A stretch of DNA of 23,104 nucleotides, taken from NCBI GenBank assembly GCA_900546675.1, contig URDQ01000022.1:1-23104 (forward strand). Reading direction: 5' to 3'. Under the pieces are notes generated by a model that worked only from the letters and a program-made list of their open reading frames with translations, ran no database searches and was not told the DNA's origin. The stretch's first letter is position 1. Every line of letters begins with the position of its first letter. Positions 7,473-15,700 of this stretch are shown here, one piece after another. A program made the position numbers and the translations under genes. This DNA is from an uncultured Porphyromonas sp. GTDB taxonomy: Bacteria; Bacteroidota; Bacteroidia; Bacteroidales; Porphyromonadaceae.

Positions 7473-8855
7473 TTATTGCATAAGGTCTCTGATCTCGCCT
7501 TTGCTCTTCTTGAGATCTATGTAGGCTTTGATATAGTCGCCGAGGGCGCTGGCGTAAGACATCTGCGCCTGCACGAGCGACTGACTCGCATTGAGCACAT
7601 CAGAGAGCGAAGCTACACCGAGGGTGAAGTTTTGCTGTGCTAGGTCGAAGACTTGTGCTGCGAGGGTTTGGTTTTCCTTTTGTAGTGAGATCGTCCGCTG
7701 AGTGTCTTGTAGCTTGAGCGAAGCGTTGAGATGCGCCATGCGGAGCGACTGATCGAGGGAGCGTAGATCCTCCTGCGCCTTGAGCAGATCCATATGGCTC
7801 TCGCGCACCTTGGAGAGACGAGAGAGACCGCTAAAGATAGGTACCCGCAGGCTCAGCCCCAGCATCGCTGTCGGGTAACTGTACTGTGTATTGCCACCGC
7901 CAAAGAGCTTGTCGCTCATATAGTTGTACTGAGCATTGAAGGCGAGAGATAGGGTAGGGATGTAGTCATATCGCTTAGAGCGCTCCTGTAGCTGCGCCAT
8001 CTTCTCACGCTCTTGTAGCTGCTGGTAAGCGATGTGCTGCACTGGGTCAAAGGTTGCTGAGCCACTCTCGGCGATCTCCTGCTGAGCTAGTAGATCTAGG
8101 TCTAGCGGAGCGATCACGATCGGCTCTGTGACCTCTAGTCCCATCTGTAGCTTGAGGAGGTTTTTCTGCACCTCCAGTCCGCTTTCGATAGCTGCTTGCT
8201 GTGTCTTGAGGTTGGTCAGGTTGACCTTGAGACGATCTACGTCTACCTTTTTGATTAGACCACTGGAGTAGCTAGCCTCCATCGTGCGGAGCATCTTGTC
8301 CATTAGCTCTACACTATGCCCCATCTGCTCAGCTGCATACTGTGTGACTTGAGCTCCATAATATAGTGTTGCAGTCTGGGCGATCACATCCTCCTCGGTC
8401 GAGGTGGCTGCTAGTGTCGCCATACGCTCAGAGACCTTGGCAATGTCGAGCGTGTTAAAGAGCGACATGTTGAGTATCTGCTGATTGACAGCAACTCCAG
8501 CGTTGGCACTGTACTGCGTACCCATCTCGATGGTCATGTATTGCGAAGCGTTGGGGTCGCGCATCTTCTCGGGAAGCATATTGTTCATAAAGTTCGGCAT
8601 GATGAACTTAGCCTTCTTTACGTTGTCATTTAGCGCAGCCGACCCACTGATCTGAGGCATTAAAGCTCCGATTACCTCTTTGCGAGCTTGCTTAGCTTTT
8701 TCCTGATCGTAGGACGACTTCTTGACATTACTATTGTGCTGCACAGCATAGTTGAGGCATTGCTGTAGCGAGTAGCTCTCCTGAGCATAGCCTGAGGCTA
8801 CAAGCAGGAGCAGGCTGATGAGGAGCAGCCTGGTGCGACGATTAGATCTTATCAT
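7473..8855 (-). CDS. TolC family outer membrane efflux protein
   Basis: 460 residues from the chosen start. It begins MIRSNRRTRLLLISLLLLVASGYAQ, a clear signal peptide cleaved after about residue 25. The mature part starts with SYSLQQCLNYAVQHN, the classic opening of OEP/TolC repeats. Long Gln/Ala/Leu-rich helices follow, with the second repeat opening around VQHIAYQQLQEREK and DYIPTLSLAFNAQYNY, and NFTLGVASLSDVLNASQSL near the end. Trimers form the outer membrane exit duct. The frame is open to 8927, but that start would overlap the TetR gene and place residues before the signal peptide, so 8855 is preferred, 16 bases after the regulator's stop codon. Confidence 0.93.
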   Translation of the reverse strand: MIRSNRRTRLLLISLLLLVASGYAQESYSLQQCLNYAVQHNSNVKKSSYDQEKAKQARKEVIGALMPQISGSAALNDNVKKAKFIMPNFMNNMLPEKMRDPNASQYMTIEMGTQYSANAGVAVNQQILNMSLFNTLDIAKVSERMATLAATSTEEDVIAQTATLYYGAQVTQYAAEQMGHSVELMDKMLRTMEASYSSGLIKKVDVDRLKVNLTNLKTQQAAIESGLEVQKNLLKLQMGLEVTEPIVIAPLDLDLLAQQEIAESGSATFDPVQHIAYQQLQEREKMAQLQERSKRYDYIPTLSLAFNAQYNYMSDKLFGGGNTQYSYPTAMLGLSLRVPIFSGLSRLSKVRESHMDLLKAQEDLRSLDQSLRMAHLNASLKLQDTQRTISLQKENQTLAAQVFDLAQQNFTLGVASLSDVLNASQSLVQAQMSYASALGDYIKAYIDLKKSKGEIRDLMQ

Positions 8856-8871
8856 GATTATGGTGTATAAA

Positions 8872-9453
8872 CTAATTACCTTGTGTCGAGACGATGGCCC
8901 GTAAGTGATACTGTAGTATGGAGGCAAAGTAGCTCCCCGAGGGCAACGGCTTGCTGCGTATCACCGCCTGTATGTAAAAGCCAAATATCGAGTAAGACAT
9001 ATACTCGCATACGAAGGGGATGTCTAGATCGGCCCTATAGAGACCCGCCTGGACGCCCCGCTGCAGATTGATCGTCATCTGCTCCTTGAAGTAGCTAGAC
9101 CCCATGACATGCTCCAGCATCGCCTGATCGGGATTGCTACGCATTAGGTCGGAGAAGAAGACGGGGTTCAGCGTTACGAAGAGCTCGTCTAGCTGTGCGA
9201 AGCACCTCGTCAAGCTCTCTATGGCACTCACCTCCTCATCATCGAGTATCGAGAGCACCTGCTGGAAGTCTCTCGAGATAGCGTGTACGCACTCCTTGAG
9301 TAGCTCCTCCTTGGAGCTGAAGTTATTGTAGAGGGTCTTCTTCGTGATCCCCATCTTGGTAGCCATCTCATCGAGCGATAGTCTGAAGCCCTCTTGCTTG
9401 AGTATGCTGATCGCCTTAGCTACATATTTATCCTTGCGACTATTTGTATTCAT
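8872..9453 (-). CDS. TetR/AcrR family transcriptional regulator of the efflux operon
   Basis: 193 residues. The N-terminal helix-turn-helix is typical: LSLDEMATKMGITKKTLYNNF at about 26-46 followed by SSKEELL. The C-terminal all-helical part (about 55-190) would form the ligand-binding and dimer domain. TetR proteins usually repress neighbouring efflux genes and release DNA when a pump substrate binds. Here it is the first gene of the operon, so autoregulation is expected, with candidate operators directly upstream at 9467-9503. The ligand is unknown. Confidence 0.93.
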   Translation of the reverse strand: MNTNSRKDKYVAKAISILKQEGFRLSLDEMATKMGITKKTLYNNFSSKEELLKECVHAISRDFQQVLSILDDEEVSAIESLTRCFAQLDELFVTLNPVFFSDLMRSNPDQAMLEHVMGSSYFKEQMTINLQRGVQAGLYRADLDIPFVCEYMSYSIFGFYIQAVIRSKPLPSGSYFASILQYHLRAIVSTQGN

Positions 9454-9466
9454 ACGGTCTATATTT

Positions 9467-9503
9467 AAGACGTTTCGATTTGAAACTAGAACTGTTTCGT
9501 CTT
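9467..9503. promoter_or_regulatory. Candidate TetR operator: nested inverted repeats
   Basis: Between the regulator's ATG and its -7 box lie alternating half-sites: GTTTC (9472-9476), GAAAC (9482-9486) and GTTTC (9494-9498). An outer inverted pair AAGACG (9467-9472) / CGTCTT (9498-9503) is centred on 9485. The length and dyad symmetry fit a TetR dimer or double-dimer site. Placement just downstream of the predicted transcription start would allow direct repression of the whole efflux operon. Binding is inference. Confidence 0.5.
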
Positions 9504-9514
9504 ACATTACGACG

Positions 9515-9522
9515 CAAAGGTA
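9515..9522 (-). promoter_or_regulatory. -7 element of the efflux operon promoter
   Basis: The complement reads TACCTTTG, matching the Bacteroidota TAnnTTTG box. The first base pairs of the operator-like repeats lie about 12 bases downstream. A -33 element is not clear; a TTTTG lies 14 bases upstream (complement of 9537-9541), closer than usual. Confidence 0.55.
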
Positions 9523-9663
9523 CACTTTTCCCAATACAAAAGTGTAATCCGTGTAGTTTATTCTCGGATATTTGGTGAAAAGAAGGAGAAACAGTCGGAC
9601 TAGATCGTCCTTTTCAAGTGACGAAAAGCTAGTATTAAAGCGCATCGAGGAAGAAAAAGGGGA

Positions 9664-9831
9664 CCCCTACGTAGGAAATCGAAAATCCTCACGTGGGGAA
9701 AAAACATTCTCCACGTGGAGGCGAAATAAAACTTCGGAAGAATCAAATGAAACTTCGGAAGAAATGAATCTCGCCCACGTGGAGAATAAAGAATAGCCAC
9801 GTGGAAATCATCAAATCTCCACGTGGCTATT
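9664..9831. repeat. Cluster of ACGT-centred palindromic repeats
   Basis: At least six words built around ACGT lie within about 170 bases: CCTACGTAGG (9666-9675), TCCTCACGTGGGGA (9687-9700), CTCCACGTGGAG (9709-9720, perfect palindrome), CCCACGTGGAGAAT (9774-9787), and a pair forming a 14-bp perfect inverted repeat (9792-9805 with 9818-9831, AATAGCCACGTGGA and its complement, 12-base loop). A 14-base direct repeat AAACTTCGGAAGAA occurs at 9729-9742 and 9750-9763. The 13-base word CCACGTGGAGAAT (9775-9787) recurs at 22929-22941, suggesting a dispersed intergenic repeat family. Confidence 0.75.
9792..9831. terminator. Strong stem-loop, possible terminator or repeat-element hairpin
   Basis: Two 14-base arms (9792-9805 and 9818-9831) pair perfectly around a 12-base loop. 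There is no strong T-tract on either side, and the nearest gene end (9976, minus strand) is about 145 bases away. It may be a repeat-family hairpin that only incidentally stops or stabilises transcripts. Confidence 0.4.
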
Positions 9832-9975
9832 ACTATTAGTGGTGTACTTGTGATAGAGTAACCCGCTTTGCGTGGTTCTCTTTAGTCACCCTATCAAGAG
9901 GGTTCTTTGCTAGTCACCGATTATTGTCAAGGGGGATTGCCCCTGTTTAGATATTAAGTTGCGACTACTCCGTGA

Positions 9976-12462
9976 TCACTCACGAGTCATAACTTTGTAA
10001 GTGATGCCGTTTAGTAGCAGTATGTAGCATCTGCTCGGCTCAAGTGTAATCTGGCTCATAGCAGGGTAATCACCGTGAGCCACCATCGTACCATCTACTG
10101 TGTAGAGTGTCAGGGAGCTATGGTTCGTAAGGATTAACTTGACTCCATCAATTGTGTAGGCAGGCGCTGTGACGACATCTTGCAGTGATGTGATTTGGCT
10201 TACCTTGACATTGTCTACCTGATAGGTTGTGGTTCGCTTGCTCTGAGAGCTATCATCGCCTTCGTACTCAAAGAGGATGAAGCTATCGCTGATGCCCTTA
10301 GGCAAGACGATGGTCTCTGTGGTAAAGTCGTCGGCATACCCCTGAGCTGGCTCCGTAGCGGTGAATGTCTTAAGCTCCTTAGTCAAGTGTCCCTGAGCAT
10401 CGTAGAGGCAGACTTTGAGGGTTGCCCCATTGCAGAATCCGCTCTTAAGGTCAAACTGTAGCTCGTACTCCTTGGCAGCGTCTATCGCTACAAGAGGCGT
10501 AATGAGTCCTACGGTCAGTTGCTCTCCACTCTTAAATGCTGAGAACTGGGCATACTGATTACTGTTGTACTCCTTGATAATCCATTGGCGAGTACCGACT
10601 AGTGCCTGTGAGCTCCACCCCTCGGGTAAGGTGCCCGACTCAAAGTCCTCATTGAGAGAGATCGGCGTTGCCGTTGTGTCAAAGTGGTAGGAGCCTTGGG
10701 TCGGTTCGTCGTCATCGTCATTGTCATCATCTTCGTCGCCCTCCACGGTAGCTAGCACAGGAATCGCAAGAGATGCCTCGCCACTCTTTACTAAAATCTT
10801 GGTTGTAAATGATCCTGACTTCTTAGCATCAAAGGAGATCGTTATATCTCCGCCCTCTTTGGGTAGGGTCGTGGGGCTGATGGTAAAGCCCTCATCACCC
10901 TCTAGCGATATAGTCATATCCTCGCTTAAGCCCTCTCCAGTAAGCGTGATCAGATACTCATCACGCTCACCGATGAGAAACTCTCCAAAGTCTACACGAG
11001 ACTCACTTGCCTTGATGCTACCCGATGAGGGCTGGTCGCTCTCAGTGTATACCTTGACATTGTCTAGGCGGTAAGCGGTCGTACGCTTTAGGCTCTTGTC
11101 GTCACTGTCCAGCCCCTTGTACAAAAAGGCGATAAAGCTATCATCACAGCCCGAGGGTAATAAGATCTCCATCGGTGTGAAGTCATCTCTCCACAATACA
11201 TTGTCGGTGTGGGTGAGTGTCGTGAGTTCCTTGACAACCTTACCCGTCTTGTCTAGGAGTAGGACGGAGAGCTCAGCTCCATTGGCAAAGCCCCAGTTGT
11301 ATTCGAAAGATAGCGTGTAGCTCTTTGTCGGATCCATATCGATCAAAGGTGTCGTCACGGCTGTCTCGACCTCTACACCTAGACCAAAAGGATTGATTTG
11401 TAGAAACATGTTATTGCTGTAATCTCTGACCTCCCACGCTACACGACCTTTGAGAGGGATTTGATCCCACCCCTTGGGTAGATTGTAGCCAGAGTCGTCC
11501 CATCCGTATGGCTCAAAGTCCTCATCGAGAGCTTGCGGAGTCATAGTGACATCTACATTGTAGGGATTAGAGGGGTCCAAGCCACGTCCGTAGAGCATAA
11601 TCCCCTCATAAAGATCCCCAGCCGTTGCGGAGAGAGAGGCTGAGTGACTGCCGCCCTCTGTGGGGTGATAAGTGATGATTAGCTCTCCACCCTCCTTAGG
11701 TAGGGTAGTGGTGCTCAGGGTAAATACTTTGCCGCTGTCAGTGAGTGAGAGCTGTATGTCCTCAGGGAGGTTGCGCCCGAGGAAGGTGATAGTGTAGGTA
11801 TGATCCTCATTGATCGCACGGCTATAGAAGTCGTAGCTACTTACGGAGGCTGTGAGTTCTTGCTCAGCGTTGGCAGGCTCTATGACGATGTCATCGATCT
11901 CGTAGGTCGTGGTCATAATCGGACCTTGCGTATTGTCATCGTTGCCAATGTACTCAAAGCATATGTAGCCTGGCTCTGTCGTGTCTGGTAGGTAGAGTAT
12001 GTGTTCATCCCAAAAGGGAGCCCAGTCTGGATGGCTCTCTTTGATGAACTCCTCGAGGACTTGTACTACATTGCCATTGCGATCGAGTAGCTTCGTCACA
12101 AGCTTAGCACCATTGGCATAGCCTGTATGACTCCAAAAGTTTAGCTGATAGCCCTGCCCCTCATTCTCAGAAAACTCAATCAGGGGAGATACAAAAGCTG
12201 TGGTACACTTGCTCCCCGATTGGAAAGCTGTCATACGTAGAGCCGTATTCTCGTCAAAAGTCTTAAGGACCCACTTGCGTGATCCTTCTAGAGATACATT
12301 AAGCCAGCCAGTAGGGAGTTGCTCATCTTCGAAGTCTAGGTCTATCGTTGTGCAGGCGATAGGGGTGGCTGTCGGATCTACGCCGTAGGGATTGCTCTGA
12401 GCGTGTGAGGAGCTCAGTAGTCCTAGGAGTAGTAAGGTGAAGAGGTAAAGTCTTTGTCTCAT
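9976..12462 (-). CDS. Secreted modular surface protein with choice-of-anchor J modules and T9SS-like sorting domain
   Basis: 828 residues from MRQRLYLFTLLLLGLL, a signal peptide ending near SSSHAQ (about 22). Three related choice-of-anchor J-like modules follow the pattern (E)DFE...LP.GW...PL....YELQF....NGA.L.V.L.D..G: about 24-197, 299-473 and 591-756. Between them lie two ASH/Ig-like modules (about 202-295 and 483-575), each containing TTLPKEGG. An Asp-rich linker (about 576-586) precedes the third J module. The C-terminus (about 758-828, with LTLYTVDGTMVAHGDY and YKVMTRE) resembles a T9SS type A sorting domain, predicting outer membrane translocation and surface attachment. The frame opens at 12507, but residues before 12462 would precede the signal peptide. 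Carbohydrate or host-protein binding is only a guess; no catalytic motif is visible. Confidence 0.85.
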   Translation of the reverse strand: MRQRLYLFTLLLLGLLSSSHAQSNPYGVDPTATPIACTTIDLDFEDEQLPTGWLNVSLEGSRKWVLKTFDENTALRMTAFQSGSKCTTAFVSPLIEFSENEGQGYQLNFWSHTGYANGAKLVTKLLDRNGNVVQVLEEFIKESHPDWAPFWDEHILYLPDTTEPGYICFEYIGNDDNTQGPIMTTTYEIDDIVIEPANAEQELTASVSSYDFYSRAINEDHTYTITFLGRNLPEDIQLSLTDSGKVFTLSTTTLPKEGGELIITYHPTEGGSHSASLSATAGDLYEGIMLYGRGLDPSNPYNVDVTMTPQALDEDFEPYGWDDSGYNLPKGWDQIPLKGRVAWEVRDYSNNMFLQINPFGLGVEVETAVTTPLIDMDPTKSYTLSFEYNWGFANGAELSVLLLDKTGKVVKELTTLTHTDNVLWRDDFTPMEILLPSGCDDSFIAFLYKGLDSDDKSLKRTTAYRLDNVKVYTESDQPSSGSIKASESRVDFGEFLIGERDEYLITLTGEGLSEDMTISLEGDEGFTISPTTLPKEGGDITISFDAKKSGSFTTKILVKSGEASLAIPVLATVEGDEDDDNDDDDEPTQGSYHFDTTATPISLNEDFESGTLPEGWSSQALVGTRQWIIKEYNSNQYAQFSAFKSGEQLTVGLITPLVAIDAAKEYELQFDLKSGFCNGATLKVCLYDAQGHLTKELKTFTATEPAQGYADDFTTETIVLPKGISDSFILFEYEGDDSSQSKRTTTYQVDNVKVSQITSLQDVVTAPAYTIDGVKLILTNHSSLTLYTVDGTMVAHGDYPAMSQITLEPSRCYILLLNGITYKVMTRE

Positions 12463-12559
12463 AGTAAAGTGATAAGGTTTATGATAATCAGGCTTGATGA
12501 TGCGCACTCTCTATCTAGAGCGCACCACAAGGTACTGCCCACTAGAGCAGTTGCGGAGA

Positions 12560-12567
12560 CAAAGGTA
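12560..12567 (-). promoter_or_regulatory. -7 element for the minus-strand modular surface protein
   Basis: The complement reads TACCTTTG. It would start a transcript near 12553 with a leader of about 90 bases. The leader holds an imperfect hairpin at 12501-12524 (TGCG and CTCT pairing with AGAGCGCA). No clear -33 box is seen. Confidence 0.5.
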
Positions 12568-12675
12568 TGCTAATAATGTGAAGTGTGTGTTACTATGGGT
12601 GCAATCTAGTACTAAGGCTCCCCCCGTGTCGTAAGGTTATTGTGAACTTTGTGTGGTTTTGTGGAAAAATAGTAT

Positions 12676-12683
12676 TACCTTTG
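12676..12683 (+). promoter_or_regulatory. -7 element for the plus-strand modular surface protein
   Basis: TACCTTTG, followed by CGCC, lies 43 bases before the ATG at 12726. TTTG at 12648-12651 could serve as the -33 box, with a somewhat long spacer of 24 bases. It lies within the open frame that extends upstream to 12585, which argues against that longer start. Confidence 0.6.
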
Positions 12684-12725
12684 CGCCACATTTCTATATA
12701 TGTAATTGACAACAAGCAAAAGCTT

Positions 12726-15700
12726 ATGAAGCATCACAAGACGATGATTATGAAGCTCCTACTTGCTGTGACACTCTTGGTGTCGCTCTCGTGGTCGAGC
12801 TTTGCACAGAGCGGTACACCTCCAGAGGGTATCGACTTTTCAGTCCTCACGGAGGAGAGTCCGCAGTCGGCTCTCTCCCTGCAGAGTGGCTACAAGGCTG
12901 CACTAGAGACGACCTGGCACTCGCTATATAGCAATAGTGCCGTCAAGTGGGCGGGGATATATAGTGACCAGTGGCTAGCCTGCTCGGCATCAAACTTTTC
13001 GGTCAAGGCGCCTTACAGCAGTTACCTTGTGACCTGTCCGCTAGCTCTAGATGCTGTCGGAGGTAAGAGCTTGACCTTCGACCTAAAGGTGACTTCGCTC
13101 AAGGGTAGTTCGCCTTTTCGCATCCTGCTCATTAATAAGAGTGGTGAGACTCTTCAGACGCTCTATGAGCAACAGTATGCTAAGCAGGACTTCACACCGA
13201 CCTCGGTGTCGATCCCTACGGGGCTAACGGGCGTGGGCTTCATAGCCTTTGTCAATGAAGGCTCGCAGGGCAACTTCGCCAGTTACAACCTGAAGAACAT
13301 CGAGCTAAAGGCTCCCTCGACAGAGGTGGCTATCAGCTACAACCCTGCAGAGGGGCTGACCTTCTCCGAGGTGGCTGCTGGCGAGGTAGGTGCTACCAAG
13401 GAGCTAGAGATTTTCATCCAGAACTTCACGGGGACACCCGAGGCTACGCTTACTGGGATTAACAAAGAGGACTTTCTCTTGAAGCCACTCTCTGGTGGGC
13501 TCACCGCCACGGGTGGTAAGCTGAGCATTACGTTTCTTCCTAAGAATGGTAACCCCAATATTACCGCGTTCGTCACCGTGGTGGCTGGCAAGACGAAGGT
13601 TGACATACCGCTCCAGGCTTCAGCCACAGGTGCTAGTGCTAAGATCAAAGTATCTGCCATGCCTGAGAGTATCGACTTCGGCTCTGTAGCTGTCGGGGAG
13701 ACCTCGGTAGAGAAAGCGACCAGCATCACTGTACAGAATGCGATAGAGACGCCTACAGTCACCTTGACAGGTACACACAAGGGGGACTTTGCTATCAAGA
13801 CAGGAAACACCTTTGACAATCACGGAGGTGGTATCTCCGTGACCTTTACTCCTACAGCTGAGGGGGTACGCACGGCCTCTATCGAGGTGAATGCCTCGGG
13901 CACAATCCTACAGATACCGCTCCAAGGTACCGCAACAAGTGGTGGCGTGACTCCACCTCCTCCAGGTAAACCAGAACCTAAGGAGGATCAAGAGCTACTG
14001 GTAGATCAGTTCTTCTATAATTTTGATGAGGCTGAGCGTCCTACCTCTTGGAGCTACAAGGGAAATGTGATGAAGGAGACTAAGGGGTACAACAGCAGCA
14101 CGGGCTTTGCCGTCCGACTCGACCAGACTGCCTCTAGCGAGACCGCTCAACTCTATCAGGAGATAGACATAGATGCTCAGGAGTACTCTATGGCTCCAGG
14201 CTGTGTCCTCGAGGGTATGATACACTATTCGGTGCAGGAGCCTTTTGCAGATAATCATGGTATGCGTCTAGCCTGCCAGTGGTTGGACGCAGAGCGCAAG
14301 CCTATTGCGACGTCTGAGGACGCTTTTATCGCAAGTGATAGATACATCGAGTGGCGCAAGGCGTGGGACGAGCTACGCTTTAGGACGGTCGTTCCCGAGG
14401 GTGCTCGCTACTTTCGCTTTGGAGTAGAGGTCTCAGCTGGTAGTCTCGTCAAAGTGGACGACTGCTCTCTGCTACGTCTGACAAAGCTACACGCACAGGA
14501 TCGCTTTGTCTCCGTATTGCCACACGCCATCTATCGTGAGGGTAAAACGACAGAGCCGATCCAGGGTACTATGCTGGTACAGTCTATGAGCAGTGGTAAG
14601 GTACAGCCTAACGTGACAACACCTTCTGGCACCTTTACCCTGACTCCTAGCGAACTGCCTGCGGGCCATCAGGTCACGGAGGTCGCCTACGCTATCCAAG
14701 CGAGTGAGCCTGGCGCTTATATCAGCGGAGCTTATGGTACGAAGCCCTACTCGGTTCAGTACGATGGTATGAATGGGTGGGCTACGATCCGTATCAATAG
14801 CTATATCATCGACCCCGCTACACCTCCTATGGTCCAGCTCTCTGACAAGACTCCTAATAAGACTCTCGTCTGCACGGTGGGTGAGATGGATGAAATGGAG
14901 CTAGAGTTTGACGTGACGGGCGTAATCCAAGAGGTGAAGGTACAGACCGCCTCTGAGAGTGGTTACTTCAAGAGTAGCACCAGTAGCTTCTTCTATTCAC
15001 CAACTCAGAAGAAGGTCCTTAATAATAAGGTAAAAGTTACCTTCGCTCCACGAGAGGTGGGGACTTATAAGGCGACCCTAACGCTGACGACAGCTTGTAT
15101 GGAGCCTGTCGTTGTAGAGATCATTGGCGAGTCTAAGGCTGAGACGGCTGAGTGGATGGAGACTTTTGCAGAGGATAAGCCTCTAGACAATCGCTTTAAG
15201 GGTGACAACTGGAAAGGGTATCACCGCTTTGACAAGGGGTACTACTACCTCAGTGGCTCTTGGGTAGAGGCTGGCAAGGTCTCTATCAGTAAGGATGGCC
15301 GACTGGAGAGCGATGAGCTACTAGTCAATGGTATAGACCAGGTGAAGCTCCTCCCCGCTACGGACGCTCTAGAGCTATACTACACAATCGATGGTGGAGG
15401 TCACTGGACGAAGGCTACGCTAGAGGGTGGTGTCTACAAGGTCGGCACGCATCGTCCTACGCGCTTTAAGGTGGTCAACGGCACCGCTGCCGAGGCTATG
15501 CTAAATCAGATCCTGCTCACGCAGTCTGCTCCTGAGAAGCGTCAGAGCATCAAAACGATTGCTCAGGCGATGATCCTCGTGGATGCTAAGGTGGCGCAGG
15601 GTAGCCTAGAGGAGTACTTCGATGGTCAGCGTCACACACGTGGCATTAACCTCGAGGGGTGGCAGAGCTTTGCGACGCTTGCTGATCGTCCCTTCAAGGG

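Larger units (their letters stand above)
9523..9975. other. Non-coding intergenic region with palindromes and short repeats
   Basis: This 450-base stretch holds no convincing gene. Its left part is AT- and purine-rich. The middle (9664-9831) contains a cluster of ACGT-centred palindromes, listed separately. The right part (9840-9975) contains a degenerate direct repeat ending in TAGTCACC and weak GC hairpins near the end of the next gene. Confidence 0.7.

Noticed and set aside
8856..8927. Upstream extension of the TolC-like protein
   Set aside because: It overlaps the TetR gene's end and places 24 residues before an otherwise perfect signal peptide.
9572..9796. 74-codon plus-strand open frame of charged, Ser/Glu-rich sequence
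   Set aside because: It is made largely of the palindromes and direct repeats (the two AAACTTCGGAAGAA copies give TSEE twice), has no promoter or homology I recognise, and ends within the repeat cluster.
9664..9831. Possible CRISPR array
   Set aside because: The repeated words are short, unevenly spaced and palindromic to different extents. There are no regular spacers and no cas genes.
12585..12725. Upstream extension of the plus-strand surface protein
   Set aside because: It covers the TACCTTTG promoter box and would bury the signal peptide about 50 residues inside the protein.
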